A model generated the notes under the pieces. That model ran no database searches and had not been told where the DNA came from. It saw nothing but the letters and a program-made list of their open reading frames with translations. The translations under genes were made by a program, and so were the position numbers. Positions 55,473 through 63,621 of a stretch of 64,000 nucleotides of DNA are shown here, piece after piece. This DNA is from Sedimenticola hydrogenitrophicus (lineage in GTDB: Bacteria > Pseudomonadota > Gammaproteobacteria > Chromatiales > Chromatiaceae). The stretch is taken from NCBI RefSeq assembly GCF_025175675.1, contig NZ_JANIOA010000003.1:97602-161601 (forward strand), written 5' to 3'. How positions within the stretch are numbered: the first letter of the stretch is position 1; every line of letters starts with the position of its first letter.

Positions 55473-56471
55473 ATGCATTCACTACTGGATCAGCACCCCC
55501 GGGCATCCCTTGGTTTTTTCCCCACGCCGCTGATGAATCTGCAGCGACTCTCTCAACACCTTGGCGGGCCGCGCATCCTGATGAAACGGGACGACCAGAG
55601 CGGGCTGGCCCTGGGGGGCAACAAGACCCGCAAGCTGGAATACCTGGTCGGCGCGGCCATCGCCGCGGGCTGCGACACCCTGATCACCGGCGGGGCCACG
55701 CAATCCAACCACTGCCGCCAGACCGCCGCGGCCGCCTCCGGCCTGGAGTGTCATCTGGTGCTGGGCGGGGAGGCGCCGCCAACCGCGCAGGGCAATCTGC
55801 TGCTGGACCGGCTGCTCGGTGCCCGTATCCACTGGGCTGGCAAACAGCGCAAGGGCGAGCAGATGCCGCAGATCGCCGACCGGCTGCGCGCCGCGGGGCG
55901 TACCCCCTATATCATCCCCTACGGCGGCTCCAGCGCCACCGGCGCCCTCGGCTACGTGCATGCCGCCGCCGAACTGAAGACCCAGCTGGACAACCTGGAT
56001 CAGCGGATCAGCCACATGCTGTTCGCCTCCAGCTCCGGCGGCACCCAGGCCGGGTTGATCGTCGGCGCCCACCAGGCGGGGTTGAACTGCCAAGTGATCG
56101 GCATCCGTATCGACAAGGAGGAGGAGGCCGACGCCCCATATCGCGAGCAGCTGCTCGACCTGACCAACCAGACCGCGGCCCTGTTCGGTATCGATCAGCG
56201 TTTTGATGATGAGACCATCTCCCTCCAGGAGCGGTTTACCGGCCAGGGCTACGGCATTGTGGGAGAGGCGGAGCGTAACGCCATCGGTCTGCTGGCCCGC
56301 ACCGAGGGGATCCTGCTCGACCCGGTCTATACCGGCCGCGCCATGGGTGGGCTGCTGCGGCTGATCGATGATCGGACCTTCGGCCCGGACGACACGCTGC
56401 TGTTCTGGCACACCGGCGGGGCTCCCACGCTGTTTCCCTATGCCGACGCCCTGCTCGAATCACAACCTTGA
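55473..56471 (+). CDS. dcyD: D-cysteine desulfhydrase / ACC-deaminase family PLP enzyme
   Basis: 332 residues from ATG 55473 (GAGGAG nine bases upstream; ATG 55464 is too close to it). Type II PLP fold: RILMKRDDQSGLALGGNKTR with the Schiff-base Lys in GGNKTRKLEYL, THSNH-like ATQSNHCRQTAAAA, SSSGGTQAGL (phosphate loop) and the C-terminal FWHTGGAPTLFPY. D-cysteine desulfhydrase makes pyruvate, ammonia and sulfide; ACC deaminases are close relatives and cannot be fully excluded. It is co-directional with men genes although unrelated to quinone synthesis, 26 bp behind menC. Confidence 0.85.
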   Translation: MHSLLDQHPRASLGFFPTPLMNLQRLSQHLGGPRILMKRDDQSGLALGGNKTRKLEYLVGAAIAAGCDTLITGGATQSNHCRQTAAAASGLECHLVLGGEAPPTAQGNLLLDRLLGARIHWAGKQRKGEQMPQIADRLRAAGRTPYIIPYGGSSATGALGYVHAAAELKTQLDNLDQRISHMLFASSSGGTQAGLIVGAHQAGLNCQVIGIRIDKEEEADAPYREQLLDLTNQTAALFGIDQRFDDETISLQERFTGQGYGIVGEAERNAIGLLARTEGILLDPVYTGRAMGGLLRLIDDRTFGPDDTLLFWHTGGAPTLFPYADALLESQP

Positions 56472-56478
56472 GATCGCT

Positions 56479-56856
56479 ATGCCGATAGTCACCATCACCC
56501 TGCGGGCGGGCCGTCCCGCCCACCATCTGCGCGCCATCATGGACGCCGTGCATGCCGCCACGGTCAATGCCCTCGGGGTGCCGGAGGCCAGCCGCAATCA
56601 GCGACTGGTGGAGATCGCCCCGGAGTACCTGTTCCATCCCCAGGGCTGCTCGCAGAATTTTCTCACCGTGGAGCTGGCGGCCTTCCCCGGGCGCTCGGCG
56701 GAACAGAAGGCGGCCCTGTACCGACAGATCACCGACAACCTGCAGCAGGCCGCCGGTATCGAAGCCCGGGACGTGATGATCCTGATCCAGGAACCGGCGC
56801 TGGAGAACTGGGGTATCAAGGGGCGGCCGGCCAATGCGCGCGGGCAAACGGCATGA
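56479..56856 (+). CDS. Tautomerase-family (4-oxalocrotonate tautomerase-like) protein
   Basis: 125 residues. Pro2, the catalytic base of tautomerases, is present after the initiator Met (MPIVTITLRAGR); the rest follows the long (about 125-residue) two-unit or extended tautomerase group with EIAPEYLFHP, TVELAAFPGRSAEQKAALYR and DVMILIQEPALENWGIKGRP. The chemistry would be keto-enol tautomerisation; the substrate is unknown. It is coupled to the lipoyl-domain gene downstream (ATGA overlap) and 7 bp behind dcyD. ATG 56479 is fixed by the Pro2. Confidence 0.85.
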   Translation: MPIVTITLRAGRPAHHLRAIMDAVHAATVNALGVPEASRNQRLVEIAPEYLFHPQGCSQNFLTVELAAFPGRSAEQKAALYRQITDNLQQAAGIEARDVMILIQEPALENWGIKGRPANARGQTA

Positions 56857-57122
56857 GCGATCCAGTCGAGGTCCGCCTGCCGGTGCTGCCGGAGTGCTGG
56901 GAGAGTTGTGGCGCCTGCGCCGACGGAGCGTTGCTGGTGAGCGACATCCTGGTGAATCCGGGCGACCGGGTCCGGTGCGATGACCCGATCGTCTCCCTGG
57001 AGACCGACAAAACCACCCTGGAGATTCCCGCCCCGCGTGCCGACCGGGTCAGCGCCCTGCATGTCGAACCGGGCGACGAGGTGACCGCAGGCACGTTGCT
57101 GCTGACCCTGCAGGCGGAGTGA
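56853..57122 (+). CDS. Free-standing lipoyl-domain carrier protein with a Cys-rich insert
   Basis: 89 residues consisting almost only of a biotin/lipoyl domain. The lipoylation Lys is K53 in SLETDKTTLEIPAP, with the flanking glycines of VNPGDRV and VEPGDEV. Between the first strand and the lipoyl core is an unusual segment ECWESCGACADGAL with Cys15, Cys19 and Cys22 (C-x3-C-x2-C). No dehydrogenase or glycine-cleavage partner is in the window. It is translationally coupled to the tautomerase and 7 genes from menF in the same direction. Role unknown; could be a carrier of acyl, thiol or redox groups. Confidence 0.88.
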   Translation: MSDPVEVRLPVLPECWESCGACADGALLVSDILVNPGDRVRCDDPIVSLETDKTTLEIPAPRADRVSALHVEPGDEVTAGTLLLTLQAE

Positions 57123-57203
57123 AGTGAAGCGGCTGGGAACCCGGATCAGTTTCGCGAGGGAGGGATGCGTCTGCCGGCCTGTCTACCAGATCGCGACCTT
57201 GAC

Positions 57204-57294
57204 GTAGGGTGCCGGTGAGCCTGCGAACCGCACCAAGCCTTTATGGAAACGGCAGTCGCCTTGATGCGGTTCGTTTCACTCACCGCATCCTACG
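57204..57294. repeat. REP-like unit (GTAGGGTGCCGGTGAG .. CACCGCATCCTAC)
   Basis: The left unit (57204-57232) and right unit (57262-57294) are convergent copies of the motifs behind the RAYT fragment at 10788-10920. Gene-free region 57123-57313. Confidence 0.82.
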
Positions 57295-57313
57295 ACCCTG
57301 CCTTGCCGGCCAA

Positions 57314-58792
57314 TCACTTACAGACCAGGGGGTACCGCTCCAGCAGCTCCCGCAGCGCCGCCCGGGAGAGCTTGCCCATGGCATTGCGCGGCAGTTGCTC
57401 AATCGGCAGAAACTCCCGCGGCCGCAGGTGGCCGGGCAGGTGCTCGCGGGACCACTCGGCCAGCGCCGCGGCCGCCATCTCACCGCTGAACAGCGCCACC
57501 AGGGTAACCCCCCACACCGGGTCCACTCGACCGGTGACACCCACCGCCGTCACCCCGGGACAGGCCAGCAACCGCTCCTCGACCTCGGACGGATGAATGT
57601 TCTTGCCGCCGCTGACCAGCAGGTCGTCGGCGCGGCCGATCACGGTCAACCGCCCCTGCCCGTCCAGACGCCCCAGATCACCGGTCTCGAACCAGCCCCG
57701 CTCCAGCCCCAGGCCCGACGTCCCCGCCGGATTGGCGTAGCCGCGCATCACCGCCGGACCGCGTACCCGGATACGCCCGCCGCTGCCGATCGACACCTGG
57801 TAGCCGTCCAGCGGCCGGCCCACCAGACCGGGCGTGATGCCCGCCTCCGGGGAGCAGTCGGTAGCGAACTGGGAGGCGGTCTCGCTCATGCCGTAGCTGA
57901 CACAGAGCGGCCAGCCGGCGGCATGGGCGCGTTGCGCCAGTGAACGGGAGAGCGGCCCGCCGCCGATCAGCACCACCCTGAGCGCCGGCGGTGGCGGACG
58001 GTCGGCCTGGCTCAGCAGCCGCTCCAGCATGGCCGGCACCAGCGACAGGTGGGTCACCGCGCCGGCGGCGAGTTGTCGCCACACCTCGGCCGCATCGAAT
58101 CCCTCCTGCAACAGCACCCGCGCACCGGCGGCGAGACAGCGCAGCAGAATCGACAGGCCGCCGATATGAAACAGCGGCAGACAGGCGAGCCAGCAGTCGG
58201 CCGCGCCCAAACCCAGGCGCCGTTCCGATGCGGCCACGCCAGCGGCCAGGTTGGCCGCACTCAGCATCACGCCCTTGGGCTCGCCGGTGGTACCGCTGGT
58301 GGCGATGATCAGTTGGATCTGGTCACCACTTAAGGGACGCCCACCCAGCGGGTTCACCCCGGCTGGGGCCACCCCCGCCGGGGGCGCGGCGAACAGCTCG
58401 TGTGGCACAATCCAGCCCATCCCGGGAGCCGTCGGGGGTTGATGACTCACCAGAAAGTCACAGCCGACACCGGCCAGCAATCGCTCGCGGCGGGCCGGCT
58501 CCATGGCCGGGTCCAGCGGCAACAGGGTCACGCCCAGATGCAGGGCGGCATAGAGCAGTCCGGCCAGCGCCTCGGCCGAGGGACACTGCGCCGCCACCAC
58601 CTGGCCACGGCAGACGCCCCGCGCGGCCAGCCGGGCGCCCAACGCGTCCGCCTCGGCGACAAGCTGTCCATAGTCACGCGCACAAACGCCTGCCAGTGCC
58701 GGGGCTCGGGGATGGCGTTCGCTGGCGGCGACAAGCCAGCCGCCCGGGGAGGGGAAATCGGTCACTGTGGCGGTCCGTGATGGCGGCGGCAA
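57314..58792 (-). CDS. menE: o-Succinylbenzoate-CoA ligase
   Basis: About 492 residues, ANL superfamily: P-loop TSGTTGEPKGV (about 164-174), LPLFHIGGLSILLR, YGMSETASQ, TGDLGRLD, and C-terminal PRNAMGKLSR with the catalytic Lys. HIGGL and GGPLS-type motifs are the MenE branch. The start is uncertain: TTG 58792 or GTG 58765, no ATG nearby. It is convergent with the menF-menC operon and divergent from a cytochrome c with an FNR-like site between. The last codons and stop (GTCTGTAAGTGATTG) match the end of the 207-bp palindromic element, suggesting an insertion trace at its 3' end. Confidence 0.92.
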   Translation of the reverse strand: MPPPSRTATVTDFPSPGGWLVAASERHPRAPALAGVCARDYGQLVAEADALGARLAARGVCRGQVVAAQCPSAEALAGLLYAALHLGVTLLPLDPAMEPARRERLLAGVGCDFLVSHQPPTAPGMGWIVPHELFAAPPAGVAPAGVNPLGGRPLSGDQIQLIIATSGTTGEPKGVMLSAANLAAGVAASERRLGLGAADCWLACLPLFHIGGLSILLRCLAAGARVLLQEGFDAAEVWRQLAAGAVTHLSLVPAMLERLLSQADRPPPPALRVVLIGGGPLSRSLAQRAHAAGWPLCVSYGMSETASQFATDCSPEAGITPGLVGRPLDGYQVSIGSGGRIRVRGPAVMRGYANPAGTSGLGLERGWFETGDLGRLDGQGRLTVIGRADDLLVSGGKNIHPSEVEERLLACPGVTAVGVTGRVDPVWGVTLVALFSGEMAAAALAEWSREHLPGHLRPREFLPIEQLPRNAMGKLSRAALRELLERYPLVCK

Positions 58793-58980
58793 GGGGCATT
58801 CAATAGTGATAAAATGGCGCTGTCCCAGTTATTTATTGGTGTTGATTTATTTTGGTTAATCACCCGTGGGCGCGGCTTCGCCGCGAAGATCGCAGCCAAA
58901 TCCACCCCTTGGAAAAGCACCGTTCCTCGGGCATCACCTAACTGGTACATCGCCAACAAAATCGGGAAAAATACGCTACT

Positions 58981-58994
58981 TTGACCAAGATCAA
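58981..58994. promoter_or_regulatory. FNR/Anr-type binding site
   Basis: TTGAC-CAAG-ATCAA differs from the FNR consensus TTGAT-N4-ATCAA at one base. It lies 83 bp before the diheme cytochrome ATG and about 190 bp from the divergent menE start. The 58793-59076 gap has no gene. Confidence 0.7.
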
Positions 58995-59076
58995 AAGAGC
59001 TGCAACCTGTTTTCTGTTCCAATACGGCGAAATTCCGGGTTACTGAACCCGTCTGTTTCCCAACCATTTGTTCGAG

Positions 59077-59775
59077 ATGTCGATGTCCATGTTTCCTCCA
59101 AGCACTTTGACCCTGTTTTCAGTCTTGCTGTTCTGCCTGGCCAATCCACTGCAGGCACAAACCTTCGATTATGATCCCGACAATGCCGAGGAGATCAACG
59201 AACTGTGCGCCGGCTGTCATGGCGAATTCGGACAGGGTGGCAAGGAGGGTGAGTATCCCCGCATTGCCTCACAGCCGATCGAGTTCACCATAAACCAGTT
59301 GCGCCTGTTCCGCGATCGCAAGCGCAAGAACCTGGCGATGGTGGAGTATATCGATGATCGGCAGATGCCGGAATCGGACATCTACGATATAGCCCGTTAC
59401 CTGTCCGAAATCACCCTCAAGAACCGGCTTTCGCCGATGGATGAGAACTCCCCCGACTTTGACGCCTACGCCCGCCTGCTCGAATCGAAAATGATCATGC
59501 AGATTCCCAAGGCGGAAGGGGATATCGAACGGGGTGGCAAGATCTACAACAAGGAGTGCGACACCTGCCACGGCCAAGAGGGCTGGGGCGACCACAAGAA
59601 GGCGGTGCCGATGCTGGCCGGCCAGTACACCAGCTACCTGTGGCGCCAGGTGGAACAGCTGCGCAGCAAACGGCGAATCCATGACGAGGACTCGCCCGAT
59701 AGTGAGTTGCTGGACGAGTTCACCGACCAGGAGCTGACCGATATCTTCGCCTACCTTTCGGTGATGGACGACTGA
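59077..59775 (+). CDS. Diheme c-type cytochrome
   Basis: 232 residues from ATG 59077; a TTG three codons upstream is possible. Signal peptide MFPPSTLTLFSVLLFCLANP. Two CxxCH sites: CAGCH in NELCAGCHGEFGQGGKEG (about residue 47) and CDTCH in KECDTCHGQEGWGDHK (about residue 164). Candidate Met ligands are in NLAMVEYIDDRQMPESD and AVPMLAGQY. It resembles c4/c553-type two-domain cytochromes. The FNR-like site upstream suggests induction without oxygen. It stands alone; the partner oxidoreductase is unknown. Confidence 0.92.
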   Translation: MSMSMFPPSTLTLFSVLLFCLANPLQAQTFDYDPDNAEEINELCAGCHGEFGQGGKEGEYPRIASQPIEFTINQLRLFRDRKRKNLAMVEYIDDRQMPESDIYDIARYLSEITLKNRLSPMDENSPDFDAYARLLESKMIMQIPKAEGDIERGGKIYNKECDTCHGQEGWGDHKKAVPMLAGQYTSYLWRQVEQLRSKRRIHDEDSPDSELLDEFTDQELTDIFAYLSVMDD

Positions 59776-59794
59776 AATCATCCATCACCACCCC

Positions 59795-59870
59795 GTAGGG
59801 GCAGGCCCCCGTGCCTGCCCGGATTGCCGAGTCCCGGGAACACCGGGCAACCACAGGGGGTTGCCCCTAC
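59795..59870. repeat. GTAGGGGCAGGCCCCCGTGCC family, copy B
   Basis: GTAGGGGCAGGCC (59795) and GGGTTGCCCCTAC (ending 59870) form a hairpin; the unit resembles 36281-36357 in reverse order. Confidence 0.8.
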
Positions 59871-59876
59871 AATCGC

Positions 59877-60440
59877 TCAGAAACGCCGCCCCGGTACAAA
59901 TTCGTCGGGCGTCAGGCGACCGTCGCCGTTGGCATCGAACGATTCGAAGCTGGGCGCCGCCCCGGCATTACGCATGGGAGAGCCCTGCGCGGCCTTCTCA
60001 CCCTGGCGGGCGGCACGGGTCCGGGCAAACTCTTCCGCCGTTACCACACCGTCTCCATTGCTGTCGAATTCGGCAAAGCCCGCCGCCTGCCGGTTGGCAC
60101 CCCCCATGGGGGCCATCGGCCGGTTCAGCTGCTGCTGCCGCGTCTGGGAGAGCTGGCCTTTCAGCAACTCGTTTTCGCTGAGATAGCCGTCGCGGTCGCC
60201 GTCAAACGCCTCAAAGGCCGGCGCATTGCCCAAGTTCCTCATCAACCGTCCCTCCTTGGCCCGTTCGCCGATGCGGGCATTGCGCGCCGTATAAAACTCG
60301 TCGGTACTCACCCGGCCATCGCCGTTGCTGTCATAGGTGGCGAAGGGGATTGGTCCGGGTGGGACCGCGAGCAGGCTGCCGGCGGCCAACAGGGCGCCGA
60401 TCGCCAAGCTGAGTAACAGTGTGCGTTTGTGGGTTTTCAT
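59877..60440 (-). CDS. Exported EF-hand protein (four calcium-binding loops)
   Basis: 187 residues from ATG 60440 (AAGGAGA five bases upstream). A signal peptide (about 1-26) precedes four canonical EF-hand loops: D37SNGDGRVSTDE48, D80GDRDGYLSENE91, D126SNGDGVVTAEE137 and D169ANGDGRLTPDE180. Loops 1-2 and 3-4 are paired, and the repeated NLGNAPAFEAF / NAGAAPSFESF shows duplication of the half-molecule. A calcium-binding periplasmic protein; the role is unknown. Neighbour genes include a PepSY protein and a two-component system. Confidence 0.92.
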   Translation of the reverse strand: MKTHKRTLLLSLAIGALLAAGSLLAVPPGPIPFATYDSNGDGRVSTDEFYTARNARIGERAKEGRLMRNLGNAPAFEAFDGDRDGYLSENELLKGQLSQTRQQQLNRPMAPMGGANRQAAGFAEFDSNGDGVVTAEEFARTRAARQGEKAAQGSPMRNAGAAPSFESFDANGDGRLTPDEFVPGRRF

Positions 60441-60614
60441 GATCTTCTCCTTCAATCTGCTGCCTTTCCCTGATTAAAAGAGTAATCCCGGCAGCTGAAA
60501 CCAGGCTGAAAATCACCGCGTAGCTTGAAAAAACTGTAAATATTCGGCCAAATGCTCTACAAAAGGGCTCACCCAAACGATCACCCAACCCACAGCCAGC
60601 CGAACTCAGCCGCT

Positions 60615-60875
60615 ATGCGCATCTACATGCAGACCCTGCACTCACCGGAGCAGCCGCTCCGCTATTACCACCTGCACCTGCAGCCCGATCTGCTGGGTGG
60701 TTGGAGTCTGGTGCGTGAGACGGGCATTCAGGGTACCCGTGGACAGGTGACCAAGGAGCACTTCGAGGGGCGTGAAGAGGCCGAGCGCACCCTGATCAAA
60801 CGACGCGATATGCAGCTGAAGCGCGGTTACCGGGTGGTGTTTCGCGAGGGCGCCCCGCGCGAGTCAGGCAGTTAG
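60615..60875 (+). CDS. Small WGR-domain protein
   Basis: About 86 residues; ATG 60615 (60627 also possible). It is a single WGR domain: RYYHLHLQPDLLGGWSLVRE, then TGIQGTRGQVTKEHF, with Trp, Arg and Gly of the consensus, and a basic C-terminus KRGYRVVFRE. WGR modules bind DNA ends in PARPs and occur free in bacteria; a nucleic-acid role is plausible but unproven. It diverges from the EF-hand gene. Confidence 0.8.
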   Translation: MRIYMQTLHSPEQPLRYYHLHLQPDLLGGWSLVRETGIQGTRGQVTKEHFEGREEAERTLIKRRDMQLKRGYRVVFREGAPRESGS

Positions 60876-60906
60876 CCGTATCAGGCAATTAGGCAGTTTG
60901 TTGTTT

Positions 60907-60935
60907 GTAGGGTGGCACGTTTTTTGTGCCCACGC
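60907..60935. repeat. REP-like GTAGGGTGGCACG hairpin
   Basis: Sister of 8185-8213: GTAGGGTGGCACGTTTTTTG then TGCCCACGC. It lies between the WGR gene and the kinase stop. Confidence 0.55.
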
Positions 60936-60980
60936 GGATGCCCCAAACCAGATGACAGCCGGGCGCGGACGACGTGCCGA

Positions 60981-62306
60981 TCACAGCGGCAGAGTGACCC
61001 GGACCTTGAGCCCGCCCAGTTCCGGCGCCGGCATAAACTCGATCTCGCCGCCATAGAGCTGCACCATGTCCTTGGTGATGGCCAGCCCGAGACCGTGCCC
61101 GTCCATCGACTCGTCGATCCGCACCCCGCGCCCCGTCAGCCGGGCCAGCGCCTCCGCTGATACACCAGGACCGTCATCTTCCACCTCAATCACCACCGCA
61201 TCGTGCTGAGCGATGACACAGCGCACCCGGCCCCGGGCCCACTTGCAGGCGTTATCCAGCAGGTTACCCAACAGCTCCAGCATATCTTCCCGATCCACCG
61301 CAAGCTGACCCACCTCCGGAACCCTGGTCTCAATGGCTAACTGCTTTTCATGGTAAATCTGTCGCAGCACGCGTAACAGCGCAGGCATCTCCCGGCCGGC
61401 ATTGAAATGCCCGCCGGAAATCCCGGAACCGGCCAGACGTGCCCGCTTCATCTCCCTTTCCATCAGCTGGCGGATGCGCGAGAGCTGTTGCTGCATGGCG
61501 GCCTTCAGCTCCGGATGGGCCACCAGCTCATCGCTCTCCAGTTGCTGCTGCAGCAGATTGATCGGTCCCTTGAAGGCGTGTGACAGGTTGCCCAGCCCCT
61601 TGCGCGAGTGTTCCAGGCGCTGCTGAAACAGTTCCAGCAGATGATTGAACTGTACCACCAGCGGCGCCACCTCGGCCGGCACCTGGGTGGTCAGTGCCCT
61701 GACCTCCCCCCGCTCCAGCCGCGCCATCTCCTCCCGCACCCGTTCCAGCCTGACCAGGGCCGCACGCACGATCAGCTGTTGTCCGGCGAACAGCAGCAGG
61801 GCTCCGCCCAGGATCAGCCCAACGAACAGCCACTCGAACCGCGTCAGCTGCTGGTTGAGCGGCGTCATATCCTCCGCCACCGCGATGGAGAAGATCTTCC
61901 CCTGCTTGTTGTAACCGGCGGCCCAGACCAGCAGTTCCTGGCCCGCCGGCCCCGGCATGCGCCACTGCCCCCGCGCGCCGGGATCGAAGGCGGGAATCTC
62001 CAGCCGCTGATCCCACTGGGAGCGGGATGCGACCTGTTCGCCGTCCCGGAAGTTGATCTGGTAGTAGTGACCGGAGAGCGGCTGATTGTAGATGGCATCG
62101 ACGCGCCGCCAGCGCACCTGAGGTCGGCCGGAGTCATCCAGCCGCATTGCCGCCAGCACCGACTCGGCGTCGTGCTCCAGTCGGGAGGCGACGAAATACT
62201 CCGTCAGGCTGTGGATCGCCTGGATCCCCCCCCACCAGACCAGCCCGAACAACAGCAGCAGGCCGACAGCCAGCCCCAGACGCAACTGCTGACCCAGGGA
62301 GTTCAA
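60981..62306 (-). CDS. PhoQ/QseC-type sensor histidine kinase
   Basis: 441 residues: N-terminal membrane helix (about 7-30), periplasmic sensor (about 33-160), second helix (about 165-188), HAMP, HisKA with the His in LGNLSHAFKGPINLL, and HATPase with N-box LLDNACKWA, G1 DDGPGVSAEA and G2 GHGLGLAI. The H-box HAFKGP departs from HxLRTPL at two positions. It overlaps the response regulator by 4 bp on the same strand, with a PepSY gene upstream; its signal is unknown. Confidence 0.93.
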   Translation of the reverse strand: MNSLGQQLRLGLAVGLLLLFGLVWWGGIQAIHSLTEYFVASRLEHDAESVLAAMRLDDSGRPQVRWRRVDAIYNQPLSGHYYQINFRDGEQVASRSQWDQRLEIPAFDPGARGQWRMPGPAGQELLVWAAGYNKQGKIFSIAVAEDMTPLNQQLTRFEWLFVGLILGGALLLFAGQQLIVRAALVRLERVREEMARLERGEVRALTTQVPAEVAPLVVQFNHLLELFQQRLEHSRKGLGNLSHAFKGPINLLQQQLESDELVAHPELKAAMQQQLSRIRQLMEREMKRARLAGSGISGGHFNAGREMPALLRVLRQIYHEKQLAIETRVPEVGQLAVDREDMLELLGNLLDNACKWARGRVRCVIAQHDAVVIEVEDDGPGVSAEALARLTGRGVRIDESMDGHGLGLAITKDMVQLYGGEIEFMPAPELGGLKVRVTLPL

Positions 62307-62971
62307 TCGTCATCTCCCCGGAACAGGTAACCCTGGCCGCGTCGGGTCTCGATGCGCTCCCGGCCGATGCGTTCGCGCAGGCGCCGGATGTAGACCTCGA
62401 TCAGGTTGCTGTCCCGATCAAAATTCTGTTCGTAGACATGCTCGGTGAGTCGGGTTTTGGAGAGGATGCGGCCGGGATGCAGCATGAAATAACGCAACAG
62501 CCGGAACTCGGTGCCGGTCAGCTCCACCGCGCGGCCATCGGCCAGTATCACCCGCTGGTGGTCCTCATCCAGCTGCAGCCCGCCCTGCTTCAGTTCGTGG
62601 GCGGGCTGTCCGGCACTGCGGCGCACCAGCGCCAGCAATCGGGCCACCAGCTCCTCCGCGTGGAACGGTTTGCCCAGGTAGTCATCCGCCCCCGCGCGGA
62701 AGCCGTCCACCCGCTCATGCCAGGCATCCCGGGCCGTCAGCACCAGCACCGGCAGCGGGTTTTCCCGCGCCCGCCAGTGGGCCAGCACCTCCAGACCGGG
62801 GCGCTGCGGCAGTCCCAGGTCGAGCACCGCCACGTCGTAGGGTTCCACCTCGCCCATGAATTCGCCATCGACCCCGTTATCCGCCACATCCACGGCAAAG
62901 CCGGCCCGCTTCAGGGCCGGCTTCAGCCGGGCCACCAGTTCGGCGTCATCCTCCACTAGCAGCAGGCGCAT
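62303..62971 (-). CDS. OmpR/PhoP-family response regulator
   Basis: 222 residues: receiver with phospho-Asp51 (AVLDLGLP), Lys in DDYLGKPF, and a C-terminal winged helix (LTGTEFRLLRYFMLHPGRIL, IEVYIRRLRERI). It is coupled to the kinase downstream. A hairpin (62974-63008) fills the gap to PepSY. Confidence 0.95.
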   Translation of the reverse strand: MRLLLVEDDAELVARLKPALKRAGFAVDVADNGVDGEFMGEVEPYDVAVLDLGLPQRPGLEVLAHWRARENPLPVLVLTARDAWHERVDGFRAGADDYLGKPFHAEELVARLLALVRRSAGQPAHELKQGGLQLDEDHQRVILADGRAVELTGTEFRLLRYFMLHPGRILSKTRLTEHVYEQNFDRDSNLIEVYIRRLRERIGRERIETRRGQGYLFRGDDD

Positions 62972-62973
62972 CC

Positions 62974-63008
62974 TAGTGCTCCGTCAATGTGATAATTACG
63001 GAGCACTA
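62974..63008. repeat. TAGTGCTCCGT hairpin element
   Basis: Perfect 11-bp arms TAGTGCTCCGT (62974-62984) and ACGGAGCACTA (62998-63008) bridge the PepSY and regulator genes. A half copy TAGTGCTCCGTCAA is at 22329-22342, in the livM leader. Confidence 0.85.
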
Positions 63009-63299
63009 ATCTTCCCGCTCGCGTTTCAGCAGTTCCCCAGTTACCGCATCCAGCTTCAGTTCCCACACCTTGCCGTCGTCATCCAGCAGTTCGATTTCGT
63101 AGATCAGGGCACCCTTTTTCTGTTCCAGCTTGACCTCCAGCGGCCTTCCCGGATACTCGGCGCGAACATTGGCCAGGATCTGTTCCAGCGACAGGATCTC
63201 GCCCGACTCCAGCAGCGCCCGCGCCCGTTCGTGGTCACGCTCGGCCATTACCAGCAGCGGCACCAGCAGCGCAACAAGCAGTAAATAATGTCTTTTCAT
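63006..63299 (-). CDS. PepSY-domain exported protein
   Basis: 97 residues with a signal peptide (about 1-19, LLVALLVPLLVMA) and a PepSY domain: ILSLEQILANVRAEYPGRPL, YEIELLDDDGKVWELKLDAV. PepSY modules are proposed to inhibit proteases or sense envelope state. Next to a PhoPQ-like pair in the same operon, it is a plausible accessory or target; inferred from context. Confidence 0.9.
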   Translation of the reverse strand: MKRHYLLLVALLVPLLVMAERDHERARALLESGEILSLEQILANVRAEYPGRPLEVKLEQKKGALIYEIELLDDDGKVWELKLDAVTGELLKRERED

Positions 63300-63508
63300 G
63301 GTAACCCTTATCCTGCACCCAAGGCCGGCTCAAGACAATCTTCATTCAGGCACCCCGGTTTCCGAGGGATTTCCCGCCGGCTGGATACAGGCTACGCGGG
63401 GAAGATGAACTGAAGCTGAAATGTGCCCGGGTCGCAGGGTTCTACTTCCAGGTAAAGCGGATACTATCGCGGCCGACCTTGCCGCCCCGCCGGGCGCCAC
63501 CGAGTACC

Positions 63509-63537
63509 CTGACAGAGTGCTAGACTTAAGGTATAAG
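63509..63537 (+). promoter_or_regulatory. Sigma-70-like promoter of the 70-residue protein gene
   Basis: CTGACA (63509-63514), a 17-bp spacer and TATAAG (63532-63537), 85 bp before the ATG. The 63300-63621 gap holds no gene. Confidence 0.5.
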
Positions 63538-63621
63538 GCATTCCCCGATCAACCCCGGAGCACATCACCCGACGATGTAGCACGATGATGTAGCCCTCTC
63601 ACCCCGAGAAGGAGCCAAACC

